Assembly (NCBI RefSeq): GCF_958979055.1
Contig: NC_084896.1
Location: 6,390,501 to 6,454,500 of the forward strand
Source of the DNA: Alnus glutinosa
Taxonomy: Eukaryota; Streptophyta; Magnoliopsida; Fagales; Betulaceae
Direction of reading: 5' to 3'
Length of the DNA: 64,000 nt
Every line of letters starts with the position of its first letter. Position 1 is the first letter of the stretch. Under the pieces are notes generated by a model. It had not been told where the DNA came from and did no database searches. It worked only from the letters and a program-made list of their open reading frames with translations. Below, one piece after another: positions 11,942 to 24,190 of this stretch. A program made the position numbers and the translations under genes.

Positions 11942-12860
11942 GGGTTAAACACCTTTTTGGTCATGAGTTTTAAAAACTTTATTTTCTAGTTCTCGAGTTT
12001 CAATTCCTATCACAGATGGTACCTCAATTTTGAAAAAAGACCGAATTAGTACATCGGTTAAGTTTTCCATTAAAAAACTAACGGTCTGTCACATGTCAAC
12101 CCCTGAGGGTTGACATATATCACAATATAACAAATTACAAAATTAAAAAATAAAAAATCATTAAAAATTAATTATAAAATTAAAAAAAAAAAACTAAAAA
12201 AGATTATTAAAAACTTTAAAAAAAAAATTAAAAAGAAAAAAAGAAAAAGAAGAGGGTGGCTCATGACAAAAAAAAAATATTGAAGCATTTTGGCCATTGG
12301 GGGTGGCCGAACCACCCCAGACTGATTTTTTTTAGAGGGTTTGTCCTTAGGGGTGGCCGAATTACCCCCATGGGCCACGGGGGTGGTTCGACAATCCCCA
12401 AGGGCTAAAACCCTTGAATTTATTTATTTTTATTTATTTTCATTTTTTCTGTCATGGGGTGGCCGAACCACCCCCCCCATAGGTCAACCACCCCCAGATT
12501 GGTCGGCCACCCCTAAGGGCCAAAATCTTTGAATTTTATTTATTTATTTATTTTTTCCCTACCATGGGGTGGCCGAGCCACTCCTCTTCTTTTTCTTTTT
12601 CTTTTTTCATTTTTTTAAAAGTTTTTTAATATTTTAATTAATTTTTAAATATTTTTTTATTTTTTATTTTTTTATACTACAATACGTGTCAATCCTCAGG
12701 GGTTGGCACGTGGCGGACCGTTAGTTTTTTGACGGAAAATTTAACCAATGTACTAATTCGGTCTTTTTCCAAAATTAAGGTACCATATGTGATGCGAATT
12801 GAAATTCAGGAATTAAAAAATAAAATTTCCAAAACTCAGAGTTTAGAGGTGTATTTAACC
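11942..12860. mobile_element. Long-TIR MITE (Mutator-like), 919 bp
   Basis: Terminal inverted repeats of about 175-180 bp: GGGTTAAACACCTTTTTGGTC at the left, GGTTAAATACACCTC inverted at the right, with inner matches such as GACCGAATTAGTAC and AACTAACGGTC...TGTCAACCCCTGAGG. The centre repeats the near-palindrome GGGGTGGCCGAACCACCCC at about 12300, 12350, 12456, 12500 and 12565. No coding capacity. Long TIRs point to a MULE-type MITE; the flanking duplication is not clean. Confidence 0.75.
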
Positions 12861-13106
12861 ATTTTTATTTTTTCAAAAAAAAAAAAAAAAAAGCTTTAGT
12901 ACTTTAGATGAAATCCATATTTTGATTCCACATTCTAACTTAAAAAATAACAAAAATAAATATCATTTCTGAAACATTTGACTATTTGTCTACAACTACG
13001 AGTAAAATTGATATTCTTAGCAAGTGAGTTCTTCGCATAAACATAAAAAAGGAATGTGGTTAATAGTCGCATTGTCTACCTTAAAACCGCTAGTTGCATC
13101 CGTTTA

Positions 13107-13420
13107 GGGTGCGTTTGGGATTGCAATTTCGTAGACAATAAGTGCGATTCTAAACCAAATCGCAGAACATAAATCGTTTGGGAATTGCGTTTTTAAAAAT
13201 TGCAATTTGAAAACGTAGAAAATCTGCCTTTTCAAATCGCAGGTGAGATGATACTTTTTTGAAAACGCAGAATTTTAAAGGCTAATTTGCGATTTTAAAT
13301 GCTAAACTGCGATTTTGCCAAACACTTAACTGCGTTTTTAAAAATCATTTTTTTTAAATCTCACATTTTAAAATCGTAATTTTAAATCACACTTTTTAAA
13401 ATCGCAAATTCAAATGTACC
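13107..13420. mobile_element. MITE with GGGTGCGTTTGGG-type ends
   Basis: Left end GGGTGCGTTTGGGATTGCAATT and inverted right end GGTACATTTGAATTTGCGATT match imperfectly. The inside is a run of GCGATTTTAAA variants. Related in ends and content to the elements at 27188-27415 and 35253-35486. Probably a hAT-like MITE family; class is inferred. Confidence 0.6.
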
Positions 13421-14242
13421 TTAACGGTTAGTAAAAACGCATACCAAAGCAATAACACAATTAGTGGTTAATAATTGTTTGCCTGTACAGTCCTATGCAA
13501 AAAGGTTAAGTAAATTTAAATAATATAATCTTATTTGTTGTCAACTGAGTTACATAAAAATTATTCCAAATTAGAGTGGAAAAGAGAAAAAGAACAGAAT
13601 AGCTTAAGAAGTTATGCTTTAATTTACAAAGAACTTGTAGTTGGTTTAATAGCTCAGTACAAGAAGAAAAAGGGAAAAAATAATAATAATAAATAAATAA
13701 AGGATGAGAATAATAATAATAAAAAAAAGGATAAAAGTTTTTCTCTAAAATTGGGCTATAATAAATTCTTTCAATTTTAGAGTATGCGATTATCACGATG
13801 TCAGTTTAATAAATTAGAAGACATAAATCCAATTAATAAAACTGCAATGTATTCCTTAATATATGTTGATTTATAATTTGCATATGAGAATTACATTAGT
13901 TTTTAATAAAATTATTCAAAAAATATGTAATTTTTACATATATTTAAGAGACGCGTGACAATTTTATAGACTAAATTAAAAGAATTTCATTTAATCCTGT
14001 TTTTAGAATAAATTTGTATGCTAGATTAGATCAATCCAGTTTAGACTTTTTCCCTTTTCCCTGGGTCCGATCAATCAAAGTTTGTTGTTAATCTAACGGT
14101 GTTAGAGCGTTTACGAATAAATAGCGTAAAGTAGCAGATCAGGCCTACAGGAGTTGGGGCTAGAATAGAATACAAAGAACCTACCCTACCCACCCATCCA
14201 CCATTCTCAAACTCTCGACTCTCATTTTCCTCCTTTGTTAAA

Positions 14243-14245
<3 letters not shown>
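13421..14245. other. AT-rich region upstream of FRS5, no gene seen
   Basis: Low-complexity TAA/AAT stretches (13670-13740) and unremarkable AT-rich DNA. Likely contains part of the FRS5 promoter, but no specific element could be assigned. Confidence 0.5.
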
Positions 14246-14279
<34 letters not shown>

Positions 14280-14804
14280 CCAATTTTTCTTCGAAATACA
14301 TATTTATTTGGAAGGAAAAGACCCTCCAAAATCCTAATCAAAACCACTCCCAGATCAATTCTAGGGTTTCTTCTTGTTTCTCTGTAGAAACCCTAGGAAA
14401 GAAACAAACTTTGCTTCCTAAACTCTGCTCCTCACACTTCTGTCTCTGTTAAACCACAACCAGTGCAAAAGAAAAAAGGCTCTTTTTATATTTTTTATTT
14501 TTATTTTTCACTTGGGTTCTACTTTTTTCTGTTCTTCTTTTGTTTATGTTGCTGTAATGGTTTGGGGTGAGAGATTGTTTTGGCTGAAGATGGAGCAGGA
14601 GGTCACCCTCTCTCAAAGAGACTATTACGCCTATGAGGGTCAGTAGTACTCGTTTATCAATTTATTCCCGTTTTATTTAGAATGAAAATTTCTACAACTA
14701 TAATTGTAGAGAGACTGAATGCATACATGGTAGTAGTACTGTAAATACAAAGCATAATAACAATTACAAGGTGGGGTTGGATTGGGTTCTTTCATAATTC
14801 CCAC
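14246..14804 (+). promoter_or_regulatory. FRS5 5' leader region with CT microsatellite and short upstream ORF
   Basis: A (CT)15 tract (14246-14275) is followed by a pyrimidine-rich, TCT-rich leader typical of plant 5' UTRs. A short upstream ORF begins at an ATG near 14591 and ends before the main start codon at 14805. Transcription start and any leader intron are unplaced. Confidence 0.4.
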
Positions 14805-17800
14805 ATGGAAAACGAGATGCTTGAATTTGACATTGGGTTGGGAGGTGGTGGGAGGGAAGGTGATGATGATGGGTTGGACATTGATGATGATGAAATGGCT
14901 GATAGCCCATCTGCCACCAGTGGTGGGGCTGGAGGAGGTTCCGCCAGCGGTGGCGAAATTTACCTTCCTGAGGGGGACCTTTTGGACCTTGAACCTTATG
15001 AAGGTATGGAATTTGAGTCTGAGGAGGCTGCCAAGGCCTTCTATAATTCTTATGCTCGCCGTGTTGGCTTCAGTACCCGTGTCAGCTCCTCCCGTCGATC
15101 CAGGCGGGATGGAGCAATTATACAGAGGCAATTTGTCTGTGCTAAGGAGGGGTTCCGCAACTTGAATGAGAAGCGGACAAAGGACAGAGAGATTAAACGC
15201 CCGCGGACTATTACTAGAGTGGGCTGCAAAGCATCCTTGTCTGTCAAGATGCAGGATTCAGGGAAATGGATTGTGTCTGGGTTTGTTAGGGAACATAACC
15301 ATGAACTGGTTCCACCCGATCAGGTGCACTGCCTTCGCTCTCATAGGCAAATCTCTGGTCCTGCCAAGACATTGATTGATACCTTGCAGGCTGCCGGAAT
15401 GGGTCCTCGGAGGATTATGTCGGCCCTCATAAAAGAGTATGGTGGAGCAAGCAAAGTTGGATTTACAGAGGTCGACTGTAGGAATTACATGAGGAATAAC
15501 CGCCAGAGGAGCTTAGAAGGGGATATTCAACTCGTTCTGGATTATTTGAGGCAAATGCACGCAGAGAACCCCAATTTCTTCTATGCTGTGCAGGGTGATG
15601 ACGATGGGTCTATGAACAATGTCTTCTGGGCTGATCCAAAGGCGAGGCTGAACTATACTTACTTTGGTGATACCATTACATTTGACACTACCTACAGATC
15701 CAATAGGTACCGATTGCCCTTTGCACCTTTCACCGGGGTAAACCATCATGGACAGCCCGTATTGTTTGGTTGTGCTTTCCTAATAAATGAATCTGAAGCA
15801 TCATTTGTGTGGCTGTTTAAGACGTGGCTTATGGCAATGTCTGGTCGGCCTCCATTGTCAATCACAACTGATCATGATGCAGTGATACGTTTAGCTATAA
15901 CACAGGTTTTTCCAGAGACCCGACATCGTTTCTGCAAATGGCACATCTTCAAAAAATGCCAGGAGAAGTTGTCCCAGGTGTTTCTCCAACACCCAAATTT
16001 TGAAGCAGACTTCCATAAATGTGTTAACTTGAATGAGTCGATTGAGGAATTTGAGTCTTGCTGGTTGTCGCTTGTTGATGGATACGATCTCAGGGATCAT
16101 GAATGGCTTCAAACAATTTACTCTGCTCGCAAGCAATGGGTACCGGTATATCTGCGGGATACTTTCTTTGCAGAAATGTCCATAACCCAGCGAAGCGATA
16201 GTATGAATTCATACTTCGACGGCTATGTGAATGCCTCAACCAATCTGAACCAGTTCTTTAAGCTATATGAGAAAGCTCTAGAGAGTCGCAATGAGAAAGA
16301 GGTGAAAGCAGATTATGATACTATGAACGCTGCCCCAGTTTTGAGGACCCCTTCTCCAATGGAGAAACAAGCATCTGAGCTTTACACGAGAAAACTGTTC
16401 ATTAGGTTTCAAGAGGAGCTAGTTGGAACGCTAACATTGATGGCATCGAAGGCTGAGGATGATGGAGAGGTAATCACATATCAAGTGGCAAAGTTTGGGG
16501 AGGATCATAAAGCGTATTATGTCAAATTCAATGTCTTGGAGATGAAAGCAACTTGTAGTTGCCAGATGTTTGAGTTTTCAGGTCTTCTTTGCAGACATGC
16601 ATTGGCAGTTTTTAGAGTGACCAATGTGCTTACTCTCCCATCTCATTATATACTGAAACGATGGACAAGAAATGCCAAGAGCAGTGTTATATTAGAAGAA
16701 CGTACCAGTGTTGTATACACCAATTATCTAGAATCCCATACTGTCCGATTTAATACCCTGCGCCACGAGGCTTTTAAATTTGTAGATGAAGGAGTAAAGT
16801 CCGTGGAAACTTATGATGCTGCAATGGATGCTTTGAAAGTAGCTGCAAAAAAAGTTGCTCATGAAACAAAGAACGAGGGAAAAAGAGGCATGGCCAACGG
16901 GCGTGTTAGGAGGAACTTGGTGAGTGATGGAAATCATGCAAATTGTACCAGTGATGATCTTGAAGGGAGCTCTGGACGGCATATGTCTGAGGTAAGATTC
17001 ATTTCATTTTTCTGTCCTTCGCTTTATTTGTCTCTGGTTATGATTTCTTATACTTCCATTAGTTCTCCTAGAGAACTAAATTTTGTTCTAGTTGATTATC
17101 TTGAGTTGTGTGCTGAATCGTTCTTGGTTTTCATTATGTTTGTTATAAGCACTTCCATCATGAAATAAATCTATGGTGTTTGATCTTGCAACTTGTCTAT
17201 GAATCCGGTATGAAAACCCCGTGACTATAGCCTCTGTATGCATGGGTGGAGATGGAAGGTATCTGAATATGTGTTCAACTTAAGAACAGCACCCTACCCC
17301 TAATTATTATTACTAATTGGAAATTAGTTTTGAGAAGTATACATGCAGCATATCAAGTCAGGCATGCATGTTGGGTTAAAGAGTGTGTCTAGGAGCTAAT
17401 CATCTGACCACCAGAATTTTAACTTGTGCATAGATGAATCCCATAATTTCCTATTATTCTTCTTGCATTCCGTGTGGTTAACCTTCAATGTTAATTTGTA
17501 ACCTGCTTATCACAGACATTTTAGTTATCTTGGAAAATCCTTGCTACAGAGTAACAGATTGCATCTGGGGAACCTTTGAAGAACTAGATTTAAAAAAATT
17601 TAGGGGTTGTCCTCACAGGTAGGAATGAGGAGATGCTGGCTCTTTTTGGGGCATGAACGAGTCAAGTCTTGGTTTTTGGACATGCTCTAAGGGAGCTTCT
17701 GGAAGCTATTAAGGGCTTTGGGCTTTCGAGGTTTCTCAAGTCTTTGGGCTTTGGGCATTTTAAGAGGAGGCCCTTGCGTAAGCCCAAGAGCAAACCCATC

Positions 17801-20401
17801 TGGTATGCCCTCAAGAAGACGAAACCTGGTTCACGGGGTTCCTTGGACATGGATGTGGGTCACGGGGTTCCAAGCCCCCCAGTTTTAGAGCTGGAGGAAA
17901 AGACGCCTGTTTCTCCGGCAACCACGTCTGAAGATTCTTGTTGCGGTGGGTGTTCTCCTCCTTCTCAGGTTGGCGCCAATGGCTCTTCTCCTTCTACGCT
18001 TCGGCAGTTGGGGTCTAGCTTCTCTTTTCCCCCTCCGACAGATATGGGCTTCTTTTCAGCGCCTCTGGTAGCTTCTCTGGTACCAGTGAGTAATGTCGTT
18101 GGGTCTTTTTCCTTGGGTGCCTCTTCTTCGGCTGTTGCTTGCTCGGTTTTCCAGTCCTTCTCCGACGTGCTGCCTCTGCAAGTGTCCTCTTCTTCTCAGT
18201 CTTGCATCACCTCCTCTTAGCCTTTTTTAGGGGCGGCTGAGTTGGGAAAGACTCAAAAGAGATTGTGTTCCTCTTCTCTTGCGTTGTCGAACTCTAAGCC
18301 GTTCCATAAATATTAATGTAAGGCTAGGGAAGCTAGAGAAGTGCATTTGGACGAGAATCTTTTTGCTGATTCTATGGAAGCTTTGAGGCCAGTTCAAGGG
18401 CAAGGGTTTCTTTCTATGCTTCCGAGTGTTCCAACCGAGAAAGAAGCTGTTGTGCTTCCTTTGCGGGATAAGGGTAAGTCTCCCTCTCCGGTGAGGGGTT
18501 TTCTTCGGTGGGGGTTTCTCAACCCGAGCCCAGTTGTCACTCATAGAGTGCCGGTTGTGTCTGCATCGACTTCAGTTGTTAAGGAAGGTGCATCAACTCC
18601 GAGTTTTCCTACCACCATTAAGGGGGAGGATTTCAAGATGAATGGTTTGTCCCAATCTCAAAAGTGGCCAATAAGTTTTGGTCCATCTGGGGAGGTGGTT
18701 GCGTGGGAACAGGGCGACGAGGATATGGATCCGTCATTGGCTATTTTGGAAGCCATTGAGTAGGACTTCCATTAGGTAGTTAAGGCAGCGTGTCCAAAGA
18801 CCAAAGGTAGGCGGGAAGTTTTGAATCTGGCAAGCACCATCAACTACAGTGATTCTAGTGCGTCCTTCTAGCAATGGAAATGCAAGGCGCACAGTGTGTA
18901 GGGTTGGGGTCTTCCGATGGTTTTGGGTTTGAGGGCTTGGGTTTTCGAGGGTTGTTGGGTTTTCTTTCTTGTTGTAGTCTACTTTGGTAATTCTTGTGTA
19001 TATTTCCTGTGTATTTAAGGGCGTTTTACGCTTTTTTAATAAAATCTTTATTACTTATCAAAAAAAAAAAAAGGTTAATACCTGGTCCTTTTTTTTTTTG
19101 GCTGGGAGTTATATATAGGTATAAGTTTTATCTTAGTAGTATGCTGTGGGCTTGTTTTTAAAGCTATTCCTCATAATATTATCAAGCATTCTCATAGTTG
19201 ATGGTTTCCAAATGGATTTTAGCCCTAAGGAATCTATGCAACTTTTGGTCAACGTATAAATGTTGAAAACCTAACCAGCTTGACACTAGTGTGGCAGTTA
19301 ATTATGCTTTAATGTCATTTCAAATGTTTAGTAACATTTTGGACACTGATTCTTGCGCTGGCATGTTCTTGTTGAGTAGACAATTAATCGGTTGGTGATA
19401 TTCCCCCCCGAGTATTTCTTATTTCATATTTGAGTTTTGAAATGTATTTCAGGGTTGTTTTATGCGATTCGGATTTGGACTCGCCTTAGAATTTTATTCA
19501 AGTTGTGGTTTGCGACCCAGGATTTAATTAATTGGTTTACATAAATCGGCAGTATCTTGATTTTTTTTTTTTTTTTTAAAAAAATAAAAAATAAATTTGA
19601 TACCCTTAACCCCTAGGGGTTAGCTCGAGTGGTAAGTCACTTGATCTTAGTGCTTCATAAAGTATCAGGTCTAAGGTTTAACCCACCCCCTTTGAGTGCA
19701 AACAATTTCTTGGACTACGCCTGCGGGTGAAAGCTCGAGCTTTACCCGAGCTTTACCCAATCCATGTAAAAGTGGTGCTTTGCATGGTATCCTTCTAGTT
19801 GGGGCGAAGCCCCAGATATCGTGGATGGTCACAGTTTTGCTGTGGATTATATTTTTGCTATATTTGTTCTTTCTGAGACTCCACAGGATTAGATTCCCTT
19901 AGGTTGGCAGTGGTGCAATCTTCTTTTATCGAAATCTCAGATTTTGCGACTTCTTTTGCTTCTCAAATAGAAAGGTTCTATTTTAGTACGGCCCTACTTT
20001 GATGATTAGGATCTAACACATTCATTGAGATCCTTAGAATTGCATGCATTTATTGTTTGGGGGAAGGATGAAATTCTCTGTTGTATTTCAGTATCTTCAG
20101 CCATTACGCCTCGAACCGAGCTTGCTTTCACATAATTGATTCCAACATGAATCTTGGTTTGCCTGTACTGTCTTCATACTTGAGGTGATGCATTTCCAAT
20201 TTGACACATTGTTTTTTGTATGTGCAGGATGACATTGACAAGAGAATTCGAGAAATTAGCAGTGAACTGGAGTGTTCAAATCGGAAATGTGAGGTTTATA
20301 GGGCTAACCTGCTTTCAGTTTTAAAAGATATTGAGGATCATAAGATGCAGTTGTCGATTAAAGTGCAAAACATAAAGATTAGTATGAAAGACGGCCTGTA
20401 A
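14805..20401 (+). CDS. FRS5: FAR1-RELATED SEQUENCE 5 (FRS5), Mutator-derived transcription factor-like protein
   Basis: Nuclear protein of the FHY3/FAR1 family, domesticated from a Mutator-like transposase; relatives act in light and stress signalling. Coding exons 14805-16991 and 20228-20401 (GT-AG, phase 0) give 786 aa, close to the known FRS5 length. Order: acidic/Gly-rich N-terminus (1-60); FAR1 C2H2-type DNA-binding domain (about 72-165; GMEFESEEAAKAFYNSYARRVGF to REHNHELV); MULE transposase domain (about 260-400; FDTTYRSNRYRLPFAPFTGVNHHG, TTDHDAVI, CKWHIFKKCQEKL); SWIM zinc finger CSCQMFEFSGLLCRH (about 581-595); and, in the last exon, a coiled coil (IREISSELECSNRKCEVYRANLL). The ORF start MENEMLEFDIG is conserved. 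No lesion is seen. The 3.2-kb intron contains a LINE remnant and a SINE. It converges with the FRS3-like gene. Confidence 0.95.
17640..19072 (+). mobile_element. LINE-derived insertion carrying ORF1 but no ORF2 ('half-LINE'), in the FRS5 intron
   Basis: Open frames at 17669-18220 and 18341-18763 plus the text up to 18880 read as a degraded LINE ORF1 (PIWYALKKTKPGSRG; Ser/Pro-rich middle; near the end INYSDSSAS, comparable with INYDTRSGS at the ORF1 end of the LINE at 47810-53614). Directly after this comes a LINE 3' tail (GCGTTTTACGCTTTTTTAATAAAATC) and an A12 tail at 19061-19072. The endonuclease and reverse transcriptase are absent. The strand matches FRS5. Its 5' edge is approximate. Confidence 0.7.
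19609..19915 (+). mobile_element. tRNA-derived SINE, diverged copy
   Basis: Contains a box A-like TAGCTCGAGTGG (19621-19632), a decayed box B GGTTTAACCC (19675-19684), and then TTTGAGTGCAAACAATT, which is shared with the SINE at 34770-35042. Further shared words include a CTTTGCATGG/CTTTACATGG block. Sits inside the FRS5 intron in sense orientation. Family name not assigned. Confidence 0.65.
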
Positions 20402-21832
20402 AGGTGCTGCAATACAGTTAGTTATACATGTAGTTTCTTTTTTATTTTTTCTATTCTATTTTCAAAGTCTTATGTAGTTCAACAATGTTCTTTGTGGACC
20501 TGGCTGTTTCTTCTTCAACCTTTGGATGGTTTAGAATCGGCTAGTCTTGGGACGTACGTAGCCAGCCTTGCACAGTGTATTGTAATAAATACAAAGTGGC
20601 CTCTTGTTTCCCACGTGTGTACAAAGAATTATTCTCGAATCATCAGGAAAACAATCACATGCACAGTTCTTGTTATACATCTTGCCTCCTCATTGTGCCT
20701 GTCACTTGCGCCTAAATGCTTAATTCTTGCTGAATTTAACACCTTTCCGTGTCTTTTTTCTTTTTTCTTTTTTCTTTTTTTTTTTTAATTTTTTTTTTAG
20801 TTTTGTTAACCCATTTGGATTATCTCCGACAAAGATCAACAAAATACGATGTGTTCATCCTCATCTCTCTTTTTCCTCAAGTAGCCGAAGAGCAAGATTG
20901 AGCAGCTGATGACATGACTGTCAGTATCCATAAGACTCTTATTTTTGCTAGATAATCTCTGTAAATTAATTATCATATTGCGAGAGACTATTTGATGGCT
21001 TCTACATAGATTAGTTCAAATTCCCAGTGAAATATATATGATATCTGTGGTCCAAGCCTACACCATTCCTACATGCCCACCAGAGTTTTCAATTTACAAG
21101 AATTGTTGCAGCTCGCACCATTCAATATCACAGGACAATGGCAAACTTTTGCAACCATTATCTTGAATTATAGTTACAATGTTGATATCTCTTGTTTTTA
21201 GCTCATTTTAATTTTACCCTTATGTTAAAATTTTTTATTCAATTCCAACGAAAAATGCCAAAATGCCTAAAATATTCCCGTTTTTAATTTTTTATTTTTG
21301 GAGTGCAAAATGCAAGGCTAACCCATGGCCAAGCAGCATCTAGTCTGAACCAGACCCATGGGCAAGCCACCAGACCCACAGAGTGATGTCTGACCTGTTT
21401 GCCGTTTGATTTAATCCTAAACTCCAACAATAGTGATGAACTTAAAAGGGGCTGAAAAATGAGATATTGACATTGCAACTTCTGATAATTCGTGATTACC
21501 ATTGTAAAAACCATAACACTTCGAGGATAAGTGAAGTTTCCCCCTAAAACATAACTGACCCTGCATTTCAAATTGCAACCGGAGTCGCGGGTATCAACCT
21601 CTGGATAATCTCATGACATTTGACACTGGCTGATCTACAATGCTAGATGGTTCACCCAAGCAAGATGCTTGCACAAGTTGATCTAGCACCTTTCTCATCC
21701 GTTCTAAACTGCATAAGTTACAGATCAAACAATGCTCACCTGCATGATGCCCTTCTTTTGCCCAATGAAAAAAGCTACTAGCCTGTGAAACATATACAAC
21801 AAGAAACATGATATTTGGCCTGCATCTACTGT
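20402..21832. other. Convergent spacer between FRS5 and the FRS3-like gene
   Basis: Holds both 3' UTRs, T-rich tracts near 20755-20800 and AT-rich DNA. The small open frames look random. No polyadenylation site can be fixed. Confidence 0.5.
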
Positions 21833-24190
21833 TCACTCTTTCAAACTAAGCCTAGCATTTTGAACCTTCACTGACAGCTTTAACTTCTGTTCTTCCATAT
21901 CTTTCAGGACAGCCAGCAGGTTTGCTCGATACACTTCACATCGTTGATTTGTGCTCTCCAACTCAGCAGTCAATTCGCGAATTTTCTTTTCCTTCTCATC
22001 CTGACCAATAAATTTATGAATTCATGTTACAATCATAATAGAAAGTCACCATCACAAGCAATTTAATGATCAGACGTACAATTTATAGTTGTATGACCAC
22101 AAGGCTGTATTTGATTTTCTGAAATGCATTTCAAAGCATCATAACTGTTTAATTGCATGCCAACACATCCATGTTTAATTAAAGGACTATCGGATGTGAG
22201 ACCGTATTTTTTTTTTTTGCAGGTACATGTACCAACTAGCCCTTTAATCCATGGTCTTACTTCCACCCCATTCTTACGAGGAAAGGATGTGTCATTTGAG
22301 CTACAGTTCATTGGCCAAATAAGAGAACATGCAATTAAACATAGATGTTTTACAAGATAAGGCAGGGAGGAATTATCTTTTGATTTCCTAAAATGTAATA
22401 ATTGCATATACCTAATCAATCAATATAAAAAGTTTTTGCAAAAAATGAAACTCAAAAGTTTCAGGATTTTGTATAAGTAAACAAGTATTTTTCACTTTAG
22501 ATTATTTAACCCACATTAGGCAACTCAATCTGAACAGGTAAAAAAATCCATCTTTAGCGTACAATTGTTAAGAGTGAGAAATTTTGAAAAGTACGAAATG
22601 ATTCAGCAGCATAAATTATGAGAAAAGAAAAAGAAAAGAAAAACAATAAAGGCCCTTGAAATAGATAATCTTGCAGGGTGGGAGAAGCTACCGAAGATTG
22701 ATATGTTGCCACTTGATGTTCTTCAGTTGCATGCAACTCTTGCCCACCTCCATTTACCAAAGTACCACTCTTTGGAGCTCCTGGACTTTGAGTCTTCACA
22801 ACCGCAATCTTCTTAGCAGCCTCTTTTAAAGCATCCATTGCCACATTATAAATGTGAATAGATTTTGCCCCTTCTTCTACATATTTAATTGCTTCCCGAC
22901 GTAAATTGTTATAACGAACCGTTAAAGATTCTCGAGAACTGTTTGTCAACTCTGAAGCATGTTCATCCAACACAGTTCCACTCTTGGCATTCCTTGTCCA
23001 TCGTTTCAATATATACTGAGACGGAAGAGTAAGAAGATTTTTTGCTCTAAAAACTGCTAATATATGCCTACAAATAATTCCTGAATACTCAAACATTTGG
23101 CAGCTGCAACTAACTTTCATCTCAAAAGAATTGAAAGTCACGGTGTGTGCTTTGTGGTCTTCCCCAAATTTGGCCACTCGGTATGTGGTGACGGTTCCAG
23201 AGTCATCAATTTTTGTTGCAGGATTAGCAAGGGTCTCAACCAGTTCCTCTTGGAATTTCATGAATATCCTCCTTGTGTAAAGATTCGCAGCTTGTTTTTC
23301 CATGGGAGATGGTGTCTTCAGAACTGGGGTAGTGTTGGTAGTTTCGTAATCTGCCTTTAATTCCAAATCATGCCAACTTGCTATAGCTTTCTCATACTGC
23401 TTAATCAGCATTTGTAAGGTGGTCAATGCATTCACAAACCCATCAAAGAATGAATTTACACCTTCACTTCCTTCAGTTCTAGATACCTCTCCAAAGAAAC
23501 TGTTTCGCATGAAAACCGGAACCCATTGTTGCCGAGCATTGTACATTGTTTGAAGCCATTCATTACCCATGACATAGTATCTCTCCAGCAGTAATTGCCA
23601 GCATGACTCAAACTCCTCAATTGTATCAGTCTCATCTATGCACTTCCTGAATTCTGTTTCAAAAGTAGGGTGTGACTGATATAGATGAGACAGTTTCTCT
23701 TGCGTTTCTCTGAATATGGCCAACTTACAGAATCGATGACGTGTTTCAGGAAGAACTTGAGCAACAGCAACTTGTATGAGCCGGTCAGGGTCGCTTGTTA
23801 TAGAGACAGGGTGGCGTCCAGACATTGCATTAAGCCAAGTTTCAAATAGCCATATGAAGGAGGACTCAGAGTCATTGAGAATTAATGCACAACCAAACAA
23901 CACTGGCTGCCCATGATGATTAAACCCTGTGAATGAGGCAAATGGTACCCTATACCGATTTGTCCTGTATGTAGTGTCAAATATGACAGCATCTCCAAAG
24001 TAAGAATAGTTCATTCTGGATGTTGCATCTACCCAGAATATATTTCCACCACCGTGATCATTATCACCTTGAACTGCAAAGAAGAAAGCAGGATTCTCTG
24101 CATGCGTTCGCTTCAGATAGTCCAATACTTGCTGACCCCCACCCCCGAGGGTCCTCTGTCTGCTGCCACTCATGTGACTCCAGATATCAA
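21833..24190 (-). CDS. FRS3: FRS3-like gene lacking the N-terminal FAR1 DNA-binding domains
   Basis: Minus-strand exons 24190-22692 and 22000-21833 (phase-0 GT-AG intron). The large exon begins at an acceptor after a long pyrimidine tract; the first Met in the exon is at 24173, giving 549 aa. Present: MULE transposase domain (FDTTYRTNRYRVPFASFTGFNHHG), SWIM finger CSCQMFEYSGIICRH, and the C-terminal coiled coil (IRELTAELESTNQRCEVYRANLL) that parallels the last FRS5 exon. Missing: the acidic start and FAR1 domains, which in FRS3 relatives are encoded upstream. I find no coding exon between 24191 and 25246, only a leader-like exon (25247-25345). The usual KW after RHRF-C/S is KL here (RFCKLAIF), another sign of relaxed constraint. 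The body is otherwise open. It could be a truncated but expressed gene or an early pseudogene; assignment to FRS3 rather than another FRS is from memory. Confidence 0.82.
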
